This document shows, in pieces, positions 9,449 to 18,311 of a stretch of 64,000 nucleotides of DNA (positions are counted from its first letter, which is position 1; each line of letters starts with the position of its first letter). The DNA is from Novosphingobium album (ex Liu et al. 2023) (GTDB taxonomy: Bacteria; Pseudomonadota; Alphaproteobacteria; Sphingomonadales; Sphingomonadaceae). The notes under the pieces were generated by a model. The model did no database searches, was not told the DNA's origin, and saw nothing but the letters and a program-made list of their open reading frames with translations. The position numbers were made by a program, and so were the translations under genes. The stretch covers positions 62,001-126,000 of the forward strand of contig NZ_JARESE010000015.1 in NCBI RefSeq assembly GCF_029076845.1. The letters run 5' to 3'.

Positions 9449-10440
9449 GCGCGATCGGCGTGATCGGCGCGGGCGCCTGGGGCACCGCGCTGGCCCAGTC
9501 GCTCGCCAGCGACGGCACCGAGGTGCTGATCTGGGCGCGCGAGGCCGAGCTGGTCGCGGAGATCAACGCCCGGCGCACCAACAGTCTTTACCTGCCCGGC
9601 GCGCGGCTGGCCGCTACGGTGCGCGCATCCAGCGATCTGGCACGCTTCGCCGGCCTGCCTGCGCTGCTGGTGGTGGTGCCCGCCCAGTTCCTTGCCGCGG
9701 TGCTGGCGGGCCTGCCCGATGGCCCGCGTGATCTGGTGCTGTGCGCCAAGGGGATCGAGGCGGGAACCGGGCGGCTGATGGCCGATGTCGCGCGCGACGC
9801 GGCGCCAGCCGCACGCCTCGCGGTGCTGTCCGGCCCCACGTTCGCGCATGAGGTCGCCGTCGGGCTGCCGACGGCGGTGACGCTGGCCTGCGCGGGCGGG
9901 CGGGCGCAGTGGGACCGGCTGGCGCCGCTGATCGCGCGGCCGGCGCTGCGGCCCTATTATTCCGATGACGTGACTGGCGCCGAGATCGGCGGCGCGGTGA
10001 AGAACGTGCTGGCGATCGCCTGCGGCGTGGTCGAAGGGCTGGGGCTGGGCCAGAACGCGCGCGCCGCGCTGATCGCGCGCGGCTATGCCGAGATGCTGCG
10101 CTTCGGCCTGGCGCGCGGCGCGCGGGCGGATACGCTTTCGGGCCTGTGCGGGCTGGGTGATCTGGTGCTGACCTGTTCCTCCACGTCGAGCCGCAATTTC
10201 TCGCTGGGCCTCGCGCTCGGGCAGGGGCTGAGCGCGGGCGAGGCGCTTTGCGGCAAGAGCAGCGTCGCCGAAGGCGCGCATACCGCGCCGGTGCTGGCCG
10301 AACTGGCCGCGCGCGACGGGATCGACATGCCGATCGTCGATGCGGTGTGCCGCCTGCTGGCCGGCACGGCGCCGGCCGGGGCGGTGGTGGCGGACCTGCT
10401 GGCCCGCCCGCTCAAGGCCGAGCAGGAGCCGCCGGCTTGA
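9445..10440 (+). CDS. gpsA: Glycerol-3-phosphate dehydrogenase [NAD(P)+]
   Basis: Reduces dihydroxyacetone phosphate to sn-glycerol 3-phosphate for phospholipid synthesis. The 331-residue cytoplasmic protein has the N-terminal dinucleotide motif GAGAWGTAL, the central [10 protein letters not shown], catalytic-lysine segment [13 protein letters not shown] and the C-terminal [12 protein letters not shown]. It overlaps tsaD by 4 bp at the start. Its TGA lies inside the TTG start of the following flippase gene, so three genes are coupled in one operon. Confidence 0.96.
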   Translation: MSAIGVIGAGAWGTALAQSLASDGTEVLIWAREAELVAEINARRTNSLYLPGARLAATVRASSDLARFAGLPALLVVVPAQFLAAVLAGLPDGPRDLVLCAKGIEAGTGRLMADVARDAAPAARLAVLSGPTFAHEVAVGLPTAVTLACAGGRAQWDRLAPLIARPALRPYYSDDVTGAEIGGAVKNVLAIACGVVEGLGLGQNARAALIARGYAEMLRFGLARGARADTLSGLCGLGDLVLTCSSTSSRNFSLGLALGQGLSAGEALCGKSSVAEGAHTAPVLAELAARDGIDMPIVDAVCRLLAGTAPAGAVVADLLARPLKAEQEPPA

Positions 10441-11921
10441 GCGAGAGCAAATCGCGCGAGGATATCGCCGCGATCGCCCGGGGCGGGCGCACCAATTTCC
10501 TCGGCTTCTTCCTGCGCCTTGCCGGGCGCATCCCGTTCCTGTTCATCGCCGGGCGCGCGCCGGCCTATGGCCCGGCGGCGCTGGGCGTCTTCGCCTCCGC
10601 GCTCGTGGTGATCGAGCTGACCGCGATGCTGTGCACCCTGGGCGAAAAGCGCGGGCTGGCGCAGCGCCTGTCGGAATCGGAGGAGCATCCGGCCAATGTC
10701 GTGGCCGACGGGATGCTGGTGGCGTTCCTGGTGTCCTCGGTCATGGCGCTGGTCTTCTGGTTCTTTCCCGCGCCGCTGTTTCCGGGGGGACGCTTCGGCA
10801 CGATCGACCGGCTGATGGTGCTGGCGATCCCGTCGCTGGCCCTGACCGAGATCTGGCTGGCGGCACTGGCCTATCGCTTCGATATCGGCGCGAGCGTGCG
10901 CGCGCGCGCCATTGTCGAGCCCTGGACGATCTCGATCATGGCCGGGGCAATGACCTTCATCGCGCCCGAAAGCGGGCTGGCGCTGGCCTATATTGCTTCC
11001 ACCCTGGCCGCCGCGCTGACCGCTTTCGTGCCTTTCGCGCGCTCCTATGGCCTGCCGCGCGGCTGGCGGCCATCGCTCAAGGGGCTGGGCAAGCTCACCT
11101 GGCGCAGCTTGCCGATCGCCACGGCCGATGCGATCGAATGGGGCACGCGGCGGCTCGACATCCTGATCCTGGGCTTCTTCGCCGCGCCCAGCGCGGTCGG
11201 CGTCTATTACGTCGCGCAGCAGGTCGCCAGCTTGCCGCAGAAGCTCAAGACCAGCTTCGAGCCGATCCTGGGCCCGGTCATCACCCGCAATCTCAAGACG
11301 CGCGATTATGCCGCGATCGCCCGGCAGGTGTGCCAGGTCGGCTTCTGGATCACCGCCGCGCAGGCCGGGATCGCGCTGGCGCTGGGCATTCCGGGCAAGG
11401 GCGTGATGGGCCTGATCGGCCCGCAATTCGTCGGCGGCACGGGCGCGCTGGCCTTCCTGCTTGCCGCCGAAGTCGCCGCCGCGCCATCGGTGGTGAGCGA
11501 GGCGGCGCTGATCTATGTCGCGCGGATGCGCAATGTGCTTATCTCGATCCTCACGGTCGGCCTGCAGGCGCTGCTGACGATGGGCGGCATCCTGCTGATG
11601 CAGCGGCTGGGCTATAACGAACTTTATCAGGCCGCCGCCGCCGCCGCCGCGCTGATGGTGTCGCTCGCCTTCGCCTCGATGGTGAAGTCCTGGGTGCTGG
11701 GGCGCATCCTCGCGCAGCCGATCACCAACTGGCGCTGGGCGGTGGCGGGCGCGGGCCTGCCCGCCGGGCTGGTCGGCTGGGCGGCGATCCGGTTCCTGCC
11801 CGAATGGGCGCAGCTTACCTTCGGCGTGGCGGCGATCCTGGGGGTCTATTTCACGATCATCTGGCGGCGTGGATTCGGCCCCGAGGATCGCGTACTGTTC
11901 CGAAAAAGCGCGTCTGTATAA
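10437..11921 (+). CDS. Wzx/MOP-type lipopolysaccharide or polysaccharide flippase
   Basis: A 494-residue polytopic inner-membrane protein with roughly a dozen hydrophobic helices, resembling polysaccharide-biosynthesis flippases of the MOP superfamily, which move lipid-linked glycans across the membrane. The start is an unusual TTG at 10437 that overlaps the gpsA stop as TTGA. It is supported by AGGAG about nine bases upstream, and the next residues ([16 protein letters not shown]) form the short cytoplasmic lead before helix 1. No other glycan genes lie in the window, so the substrate is unknown. Confidence 0.8.
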   Translation: MSESKSREDIAAIARGGRTNFLGFFLRLAGRIPFLFIAGRAPAYGPAALGVFASALVVIELTAMLCTLGEKRGLAQRLSESEEHPANVVADGMLVAFLVSSVMALVFWFFPAPLFPGGRFGTIDRLMVLAIPSLALTEIWLAALAYRFDIGASVRARAIVEPWTISIMAGAMTFIAPESGLALAYIASTLAAALTAFVPFARSYGLPRGWRPSLKGLGKLTWRSLPIATADAIEWGTRRLDILILGFFAAPSAVGVYYVAQQVASLPQKLKTSFEPILGPVITRNLKTRDYAAIARQVCQVGFWITAAQAGIALALGIPGKGVMGLIGPQFVGGTGALAFLLAAEVAAAPSVVSEAALIYVARMRNVLISILTVGLQALLTMGGILLMQRLGYNELYQAAAAAAALMVSLAFASMVKSWVLGRILAQPITNWRWAVAGAGLPAGLVGWAAIRFLPEWAQLTFGVAAILGVYFTIIWRRGFGPEDRVLFRKSASV

Positions 11922-12012
11922 CCACTTGTCGCACGCCTGAAGCGTTCAGTCGCCATTAACGGCCGCTACCGCCATTTTGGCGCGCGGGAAGACCGGATGG
12001 AGGGAAGACGCC

Positions 12013-13725
12013 ATGCGCATGGCCAGACGTCACGCTTGCACGATAGCCGCCGCCACGAGCCTTGCCGCGCTGCTGGCGGGCTGTGCGGCCAGCCCTCGGG
12101 TCGCGGACGAGATCGCCCCCACGGCCAGCCCGACGCAGGGTGCGGATAGCGGCGCGGGCAACCTGCCGCCACCGCCTCCTCCTCCTCCGCCGCCCCCTCC
12201 GCCGATGATCACCACGACCGCCCAGGCCCAGGCCGCGCCGGTCATGGTCACAGGCCAGCGCAACGAGCGCGCGATGGCCAAGATCGCCGCGCCCGGCTAT
12301 GTCCCCCCGGCCATGGTGGCGACCGATCCGGGGCGCGAGCGCTATGACGGCAAGGAGGTGAACCCGGTGCACCTGACGCGCGCCGAGCCGGTTTCCACCT
12401 TCTCGGTCGATGTCGATACCGGCGCTTATGCCAATACCCGCCGGTTCCTGACGCAAGGCCAGCTTCCGCCGCGGGACGCGGTGCGCACCGAGGAACTGGT
12501 CAACTATTTCCGCTATGACTATGCGCGGCCCGAAAGCCGCTCGACGCCGTTTTCGGTGACGACCGATCTGGCGCTGACCCCGTGGAACCCCAATACCCGT
12601 CTGCTGCGCATCGGCCTGCGCGGCTATGACTTGCCGCGTGCCAGCCGGCCCCCGGCCAACCTGGTGTTCCTGGTCGACGTTTCGGGCTCGATGAGCAGCC
12701 AGGACAAGCTGCCGTTGCTCAAGGCCGCGCTGGCGGGCCTGGCTGGCGAGCTTGGGCCCTGGGACAAGGTCTCGATCGTGGTCTATGCCGGCGCCGCCGG
12801 GCTGGTGCTGGAGCCGACCAACGATCCGCGCAAGATCCGCGACGCGCTGGACCGGCTGCAGGCCGGCGGATCGACGGCGGGCGCGGCCGGGCTGCAGCTG
12901 GCCTACAACATCGCGCGCGACAACTTCGTCGAAGGCGGCGTCAACCGCATCCTGATCGGCACCGACGGCGATTTCAACGTCGGCGTCTCGAACACCAAGG
13001 CGCTGATCGAGCTGGTGGAGAAGGAGCGCGAGAACGGCATCACGCTGACCACGCTGGGCTTCGGCCAGGGCAATTACAACGAAGCGATGATGGAACAGAT
13101 CGCCGATCACGGAAACGGCAACTACGCCTATATCGACAGCGCGCTGGAAGCCAAGAAAGTGCTGGGCGACCAGATGGGCTCCACCCTGTTCACCATTGCC
13201 AAGGACGTGAAGATCCAGGTGGAATTCAACCCGGCGCAAGTCAGCCAGTACCGCGTGCTGGGCTATGAGAACCGCGCGCTGCGCGAGGAGGATTTCGACA
13301 ACGACCGGGTCGATGCCGGCGATATCGGCGCGGGCCATCAGGTGACGGCGATCTACGAGATCGTGCCGGCTGGCGTGAAGGGCTGGATCGCGCCGCGCCG
13401 CTATGACGATGATCTGCCGGCGGCGGCGAAAGGCGCGGGCGAGCTGGCTTTCGTCAAGCTGCGCTACAAGCTGCCCGACGGGCAGACCTCGCGCCTGATC
13501 GAAAAGGCGGTGCCGGCCGGCCTGCTGGCCAGCGCCGGCAAGCCGCGCGGCGATTTCGCCTTCGCCGCCGCGGTTGCCGCCTTCGGCCAGTCGCTGCGCG
13601 GCGACGAGATGCTGAACGGCTTCGGCGCCGGGCAGATCGCGGCGCTGGCCGCAGGGCAGACCGATTTCTGGCGGCAGGAGTTCATCCGGCTGGTGAGCGT
13701 GGCCGATTCGCTCAAAGGCGGCTGA
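12013..13725 (+). CDS. YfbK-like von Willebrand factor type A lipoprotein
   Basis: A 570-residue lipoprotein with lipobox LLAGC (C24), a pure run of 13 prolines at residues 52-64, then the N-terminal domain seen in YfbK relatives (TFSVDVDTGAYANTRRFL) and a vWA domain whose MIDAS motif DVSGSMS is intact. The C-terminal part matches the DUF3520-type extension of the same family. Function is unknown beyond probable metal-dependent protein binding in the periplasm. A TonB-box-like string VMVTGQRN occurs at residues 77-84 between the proline run and the folded region. The ATG at 12013 follows GGAGGGAAG; the protein stands alone between the flippase and an OmpA protein. Confidence 0.86.
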   Translation: MRMARRHACTIAAATSLAALLAGCAASPRVADEIAPTASPTQGADSGAGNLPPPPPPPPPPPPPMITTTAQAQAAPVMVTGQRNERAMAKIAAPGYVPPAMVATDPGRERYDGKEVNPVHLTRAEPVSTFSVDVDTGAYANTRRFLTQGQLPPRDAVRTEELVNYFRYDYARPESRSTPFSVTTDLALTPWNPNTRLLRIGLRGYDLPRASRPPANLVFLVDVSGSMSSQDKLPLLKAALAGLAGELGPWDKVSIVVYAGAAGLVLEPTNDPRKIRDALDRLQAGGSTAGAAGLQLAYNIARDNFVEGGVNRILIGTDGDFNVGVSNTKALIELVEKERENGITLTTLGFGQGNYNEAMMEQIADHGNGNYAYIDSALEAKKVLGDQMGSTLFTIAKDVKIQVEFNPAQVSQYRVLGYENRALREEDFDNDRVDAGDIGAGHQVTAIYEIVPAGVKGWIAPRRYDDDLPAAAKGAGELAFVKLRYKLPDGQTSRLIEKAVPAGLLASAGKPRGDFAFAAAVAAFGQSLRGDEMLNGFGAGQIAALAAGQTDFWRQEFIRLVSVADSLKGG

Positions 13726-13801
13726 TTTCCCGGCAATTCCGACCCGATGGCGCGTATGCGGCGTTGAGCCGGGGGGATATGGCGGTTAGGCTGCGGCCAG
13801 A

Positions 13802-14548
13802 ATGCCCGTCCGAGCCGCCCTTGTCCTGTTTGCCGGCGCCGTCGCTTGCCTTGCGCTGGCGCTGGTCGGCGCGCGCATGAACGGGCCGGCGCTGATCGAT
13901 ATGCTGCGCCAGCGCGCCGAGGCGGCGCGGGATGCGGCCGGCGGCGCGGGCATCGTCATCACCTTCATCGAGGGCCACGGCTGGCTCACGCGCCATCCGG
14001 TGCTGAGCGGCGGCAAGGGGCTCGACAAGGACACGCGCGCCCGCGCCGCGCAGGCCATCGCCGCCGTGCCCGGCGTCGGCGGCGTCAACTGGGCCGGATC
14101 GCGCAAGCGGGGCGATGCGCTCGCCGAGCCGACCGGCGCCACCCCGCTGCATTGCCAGGACGAGGTGGAAGGCATCCTCAAGACGCGCACCATCCGCTTT
14201 TCCGAGGCCAGCGCGCGGATCGACCCGGCGAGCGAGAAGCTGCTCGACGAAGTGGCCGATGCCTTGCGCCCTTGCGTGGGCAGCATCATCGCCATAACCG
14301 GGCACACCGATGGCAACGGCAACGAAGCGGCCAACATCGCGCTGTCGATGGCGCGGGCGGACGCGGTGCGTTTCGAACTGATCGGGCGCGGCATCCCGGC
14401 CGACGGCCTGCGATCGACCGGGATCGGCTCGAAGCACCCGGTCGCCGGGCTCGATCCGCGTGATCCGGCCAACCGCCGCATCGAATTCTCGGTAATCGCC
14501 TCGATGCCGGTAAAACCCACCCCCATCGACACGCCGGGGGCCGGATGA
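13802..14548 (+). CDS. OmpA-family envelope protein with N-terminal anchor
   Basis: Residues 1-25 form a hydrophobic anchor. Residues 50-100 resemble a BON-like segment (RARAAQAIAAVPGVGGV), and residues 130-240 are an OmpA peptidoglycan-binding domain (IRFSEASARIDP, ITGHTDGNGNEAANIALSMARA, DPANRRIEF). It presumably links the inner membrane to peptidoglycan. Two cysteines (LHCQDE and LRPCVG) lie in or near the OmpA domain and may pair. It is followed within 35 bp by a 30-codon membrane peptide gene and then an HhH-like protein, so the three probably form one transcription unit. Confidence 0.85.
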   Translation: MPVRAALVLFAGAVACLALALVGARMNGPALIDMLRQRAEAARDAAGGAGIVITFIEGHGWLTRHPVLSGGKGLDKDTRARAAQAIAAVPGVGGVNWAGSRKRGDALAEPTGATPLHCQDEVEGILKTRTIRFSEASARIDPASEKLLDEVADALRPCVGSIIAITGHTDGNGNEAANIALSMARADAVRFELIGRGIPADGLRSTGIGSKHPVAGLDPRDPANRRIEFSVIASMPVKPTPIDTPGAG

Positions 14549-14581
14549 AGCCGCCGGCGCCGATCAGGAAGGAACACGCGC

Positions 14582-14674
14582 GTGCCGCTGTGGCTTGAAA
14601 TGGCCGTCTCGACGCTGCTTGCCTATGGACTGGGCATCGGTATCGGCTGGCTCGTCTGGAACCGGAAGGGATAG
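14582..14674 (+). CDS. Small single-pass membrane protein (30 aa)
   Basis: A short frame starting with GTG at 14582 and ending TAG at 14672-14674. It encodes PLWLEMAVSTLLAYGLGIGI followed by GWLVWNRKG: one hydrophobic helix with a basic end. The support is a strong AGGAAGGA box eight bases before the GTG and a position exactly between the OmpA gene and the next start (3 bp later). I have a general memory of similar tiny proteins in sphingomonad genomes but cannot confirm it. Function unknown; it may be a partner of the neighbouring anchored proteins. Confidence 0.6.
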   Translation: MPLWLEMAVSTLLAYGLGIGIGWLVWNRKG

Positions 14675-14677
14675 GGC

Positions 14678-15292
14678 ATGGTACAACTGATCGAGGCCAA
14701 CTGGCTGATCTTCATTCTGGCGCTGCTGATCGGCATCGCCGTGGCCTGGTGGCTGTTCGCGCGTGGATCGAAAGGCGTGCCGCGCGATCGCCGGCCCGAC
14801 GTGCTCGACGAGGGCGCCGCCCCGGCGCAGCGCAACCAGGCGCTGATCGACGCGCCGTCCGCCGCTGCCGAAGCGCTGATGCCGATGGCCGGCGCGGGCA
14901 CGATGGCGGGCATCGGCGAGATCATCGCCGTGGCCGCGCAAGAGGAAGTGGAAGAAGCCGAAGCCCGGCGCCTGGATGCCGAGGAGGCGGCTGCCGCGCA
15001 GCCCGCGCCACCGCCGCCGCCAGCCCCGGAACCCGCCCCGGAACCCGCCGGCACCGCCGACGATCTGCTGAAGCTGAAAGGCGTCGGCCCCAAGCTGGTC
15101 GCGCTGCTGCACGGCCTGGGGATCACCAGCTACGCCCAGATCGCGGCCTGGAGCGAAGCCGATATCGACCGCATCGACGCCGGGATGGGCGCCTTCACCG
15201 GCCGCATCCGCCGCGATAACTGGGTCGAGCAGGCCAGGCTCCTGGCGAGCGGCGATACCGGGGCCTATGAGGCGAAGTTCGGCAAGCTGTGA
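14678..15292 (+). CDS. Membrane-anchored helix-hairpin-helix-like protein
   Basis: A 204-residue protein with an N-terminal transmembrane helix (LIFILALLIGIAVAWWLF), a long low-complexity Ala/Glu/Pro linker, and a C-terminal domain of about 70 residues opening DDLLKLKGVGPKLVALLHGLG. That sequence is the helix-hairpin-helix pattern found in the 'predicted 5' DNA nuclease' or DUF4332-like domain attached to many membrane proteins. No nuclease residues are apparent, so a binding role is more likely. It begins 3 bp after the 30-codon gene, consistent with an operon. Confidence 0.78.
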   Translation: MVQLIEANWLIFILALLIGIAVAWWLFARGSKGVPRDRRPDVLDEGAAPAQRNQALIDAPSAAAEALMPMAGAGTMAGIGEIIAVAAQEEVEEAEARRLDAEEAAAAQPAPPPPPAPEPAPEPAGTADDLLKLKGVGPKLVALLHGLGITSYAQIAAWSEADIDRIDAGMGAFTGRIRRDNWVEQARLLASGDTGAYEAKFGKL

Positions 15293-15432
15293 GCACAAGG
15301 CGGGCGTTCCGGGCACTGGCGCATTCCCGAACGCCATCCCCATAAGTCGAATGGCTGCGCGCAGTGCCCGTCAGACGGCCTACGACAATTTGCGACTGGC
15401 GCTATCGGCGCGGTTTGGCCATCCATGGCCTC

Positions 15433-16896
15433 ATGCGGCGTACCGGCCTTCTCCTGATGGGACTTGCGACGCTTTCCGGCTGCGGCGCGGGGGCGGATTA
15501 TCGTGTGCGCAGCGCGGCGGAACTGGGCGTGCCCGATGGCTGGTCGGTGGCCGCGGCGCCCCAGCCCGAAGACCTTACCCGCTGGTGGAGCAAGTTCGAC
15601 GATCCGGTGCTTACCCGGTTGGTCGAACAGGCGGCGGCGGCCAATCTCGATATTGCCCAGGCGATCGCCCGGCTGCGGCAGGCGCGCGAGGCGCTGGTGG
15701 TCAGCCGGTCGGACCTGTTTCCCACCATCGGCGGCTCGGCCGGCTATAGCCGCACCGAGCCGCTGCGCGGCGGCGGCACGACCGTGACCTTGCCCGATGG
15801 CACGGTCGCGACCACGGACAGCGGCGGGCGCAACAGCTTCTCGCTCGGGCTTGATGCCAGCTACCAGGTCGATCTGTTCGGCGGCGTGCGGCGACAGGTG
15901 GAGGCCAGCGGCGCGCAATACGAGGCCGCCGGTTTCGATTATGCGGCCATGCTGCTCTCGGTCGAAAGCGAGGTCGCGCGCAACTATGTGCTGGCACGCG
16001 GGTATCAGGCGCGGCTGGAGAACGCGAAGGCCAGCCTTGCCATCCAGGACGACAATCTGGAAATCGCCGGCTTCCGCGTGCAGGCGGGCCTTGTCTCGTC
16101 CGTCGATGCCGAGCAGGCGCGGGCAAGCCGGGCGCAGACCGCCGCCGGCATTCCCGCGCTGGAGCAGCAATATAACGCCGCCGTATCGCGCATCGCCGTG
16201 CTGACCGGGCAGGCGCCCGGCGCGTTCAAGCCGCTGCTGGCCGCGCCGGGGCCGATCCCGCGCGGGCCGGAGAGCGTGGGCGCGGGCATTCCCGCCAATG
16301 TCCTGCGCCAGCGGCCGGACGTGCGCGCGGCCGAACGCGGCCTTGCCGCCGCGACCGCGCAGATCGGCGTGGCCAGGGCGCAGCTTTTCCCCGCGCTCAA
16401 CATCTCGGGCAGCCTCGATACCAACGCGGTCAGCGCCGGGGGGCTGTTCGATACGATAACCGGCGGGCTGTTCGCCGGGCTGACGCAGGCGATCTTCAAC
16501 GGCGGGCGGCTGAACGCGCAAGTCCGTTCCAGCCGCGCCGCCGCCGATGCCGCGTTGGCCGCGTACCAGTCTTCGGTGCTGGCGGCGCTGGAGGATGTGG
16601 AGAACGCCACGGTCGCGCTGAACGCGGCGGGGGAGCGGGAGCGCCAGTTCGCCATCGCTTATGACGCGGCCGGCAATTCGGCGCTTCTGGCCCGCAGCCA
16701 GTACCGTTCGGGCCTGACCGACTTCACCACGCTGAACACGCAGGAAGCGGCGCTGGTCTCCGCGCGCGATGGGCTCGTCCAGGCGCGCCAGGACAAGGCG
16801 ACCGCGCTGATCGCGCTTTACGCGGCGCTCGGGGGCGGCTGGGATGCCAGCGTCACGCCCACCGCGCGGACTGCGACCACGCCGGGGACGAACTGA
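15433..16896 (+). CDS. Outer-membrane efflux lipoprotein, NodT/OprM (TolC) family
   Basis: Outer-membrane channel of a tripartite exporter. The 487-residue protein has a lipobox (ATLSGC) after a short signal peptide, then two repeats of the outer-membrane efflux domain with LTRLVEQAAAANLDIAQA and the second-half equivalent, and the family string RQRPDVRAAERGLAAATAQIGVA. The ATG at 15433 is chosen because the signal peptide begins there; I see no strong ribosome site. It ends 2 bp before the adaptor gene, so channel, adaptor, ATPase and permease form one operon. Confidence 0.9.
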   Translation: MRRTGLLLMGLATLSGCGAGADYRVRSAAELGVPDGWSVAAAPQPEDLTRWWSKFDDPVLTRLVEQAAAANLDIAQAIARLRQAREALVVSRSDLFPTIGGSAGYSRTEPLRGGGTTVTLPDGTVATTDSGGRNSFSLGLDASYQVDLFGGVRRQVEASGAQYEAAGFDYAAMLLSVESEVARNYVLARGYQARLENAKASLAIQDDNLEIAGFRVQAGLVSSVDAEQARASRAQTAAGIPALEQQYNAAVSRIAVLTGQAPGAFKPLLAAPGPIPRGPESVGAGIPANVLRQRPDVRAAERGLAAATAQIGVARAQLFPALNISGSLDTNAVSAGGLFDTITGGLFAGLTQAIFNGGRLNAQVRSSRAAADAALAAYQSSVLAALEDVENATVALNAAGERERQFAIAYDAAGNSALLARSQYRSGLTDFTTLNTQEAALVSARDGLVQARQDKATALIALYAALGGGWDASVTPTARTATTPGTN

Positions 16897-16898
16897 CG

Positions 16899-18311
16899 AT
16901 GGCCGATGAGAATCTGGACGAATTCCTGGGTGTGAAGCCGCAGCCGGCATGGCGGCGCCATGCCCGGTGGGGCATCGCCGTGCTGGTCGTGCTCGCGCTG
17001 GTGCTGGCGCTGGCGCGCTGCCTGGGCGGTTCGAACGCGCCGGGCTACAGCACGGTCAAGGCCGAACGTGGCCGTCTCGTCACCACGGTTTCCGCCACCG
17101 GCAAGCTGGCGCCGACCAACCAGGTGACGGTGGGCTCGCAGCTTTCCGGCCAGATCGTCAAAGTGCTGGTCGACGTCAACGATCGCGTGGTTGCCGGGCA
17201 GCCGCTGGCAGAGATCGATCCCGAGCAGCTTGACGACCAGATCCGCCAGAACGAGGCGCAGCTGGGCGCCAACCGCGCGCAAGTCGAGCAGGCGCGCGCG
17301 ACGGTGGCCGAGGCGCGGGCGCAGCTTGCCCGGCTGGAAGAGGTTTTTCGCCTGTCCAGTGGCCGCGTGCCGTCGGGCACCGAACTGCAGGCGGGCCGCG
17401 CCGATGCGGCGCGCGCGCTGGCCGCGCTGAAAGTGGCGCAGGCCAATGTCGTCGCCAGCGAGGCGACGCTGGCCCAGAGCAGGACGCAGCGCGCCCGCGC
17501 CATCATCCGCTCGCCCGTGTCCGGGGTCGTGCTGGCCCGCCAGGTCGATCCGGGGCAGACCGTGGCCGCATCGTTCAACACGCCGACGCTTTTCGTCATT
17601 GCCGAAGACCTGACCACGATGAAGCTGGAAGTCTCGATCGACGAGGCGGACGTGGGCTCTGTCCGCCAGGGCCAGAGCGCGACGTTCACCGTCGATGCCT
17701 TCCCCGGCAAGACATTCCCGGCCCGGATCACGCGCGTGGAGATCGCCTCGAACCTGACGGCCCAGAACGCGAGCGCCTCGTCGTCGTCCTCGGCGAGCGC
17801 CGGCTCGGCCTCCTCGGCAGGGCAAGTGGTGTCCTATGCGGCGGACCTCGCGGTGGCGAATGCCGGCGAGCAGCTCCGCCCGGGCATGACGGCGACGGCC
17901 GACATCGTCACAGCGGACAAGAAGAATGTCCTGCTGATCCCCAATGCCGCGCTGCGCTTCACGCCGCAGGCGCAGACCGGCGGTGGCGGCACGGGCGGCG
18001 GCATCGCCAGCCAGATCAGCCCGCGGCCGATGCGGCGCGGCGCCACCGAACGCAGCGTGACCCTGAGCCGGGGCGCGGCCCAGACGATCTACGTCAAGGG
18101 CGATGATGGCCAGCCCCGGCCCATCCAGATCGTCACCGGCGACACCGATGGTTCGCAAGTCGAGGTCGTCTCGGGCGGGCTCAAGCCCGGCATGGAGGTG
18201 ATCACCGGCGAGCTTTCCGGCTCGGGCGACGGATCATCGGGCCAGGGACAAGGCCAGGGCCAGGGCCAGGGGCGCCGGCAGGGCAGCGCGGGGGGAGGCG
18301 GCGGTGGTTGA
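16899..18311 (+). CDS. MacA-like periplasmic adaptor (HlyD/membrane fusion protein)
   Basis: Bridges the inner-membrane transporter and the outer-membrane channel. The 470 residues include an N-terminal anchor helix (VLVVLALVLALARCL), the split lipoyl domain (VSATGKLAPTNQVTVGSQ and IIRSPVSGVVLARQVDPGQ), a long coiled-coil hairpin between them, and beta-barrel and membrane-proximal domains. The C terminus is unusual: a GQGQGQGQGQG run encoded by a near-perfect GGCCAG hexamer tandem repeat, then six glycines. The tail overlaps the start of the ATPase gene. Confidence 0.9.
   Translation: MADENLDEFLGVKPQPAWRRHARWGIAVLVVLALVLALARCLGGSNAPGYSTVKAERGRLVTTVSATGKLAPTNQVTVGSQLSGQIVKVLVDVNDRVVAGQPLAEIDPEQLDDQIRQNEAQLGANRAQVEQARATVAEARAQLARLEEVFRLSSGRVPSGTELQAGRADAARALAALKVAQANVVASEATLAQSRTQRARAIIRSPVSGVVLARQVDPGQTVAASFNTPTLFVIAEDLTTMKLEVSIDEADVGSVRQGQSATFTVDAFPGKTFPARITRVEIASNLTAQNASASSSSSASAGSASSAGQVVSYAADLAVANAGEQLRPGMTATADIVTADKKNVLLIPNAALRFTPQAQTGGGGTGGGIASQISPRPMRRGATERSVTLSRGAAQTIYVKGDDGQPRPIQIVTGDTDGSQVEVVSGGLKPGMEVITGELSGSGDGSSGQGQGQGQGQGRRQGSAGGGGGG

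Noticed and set aside
12169..12207. Repetitive CCT/CCG tract as a CRISPR or satellite repeat
   Set aside because: It simply encodes the 13-proline run of the von Willebrand lipoprotein.
15265..16950. A 561-codon minus-strand open frame
   Set aside because: Antisense to the NodT-type outer-membrane lipoprotein; high-GC artefact with no recognisable fold or ribosome site.
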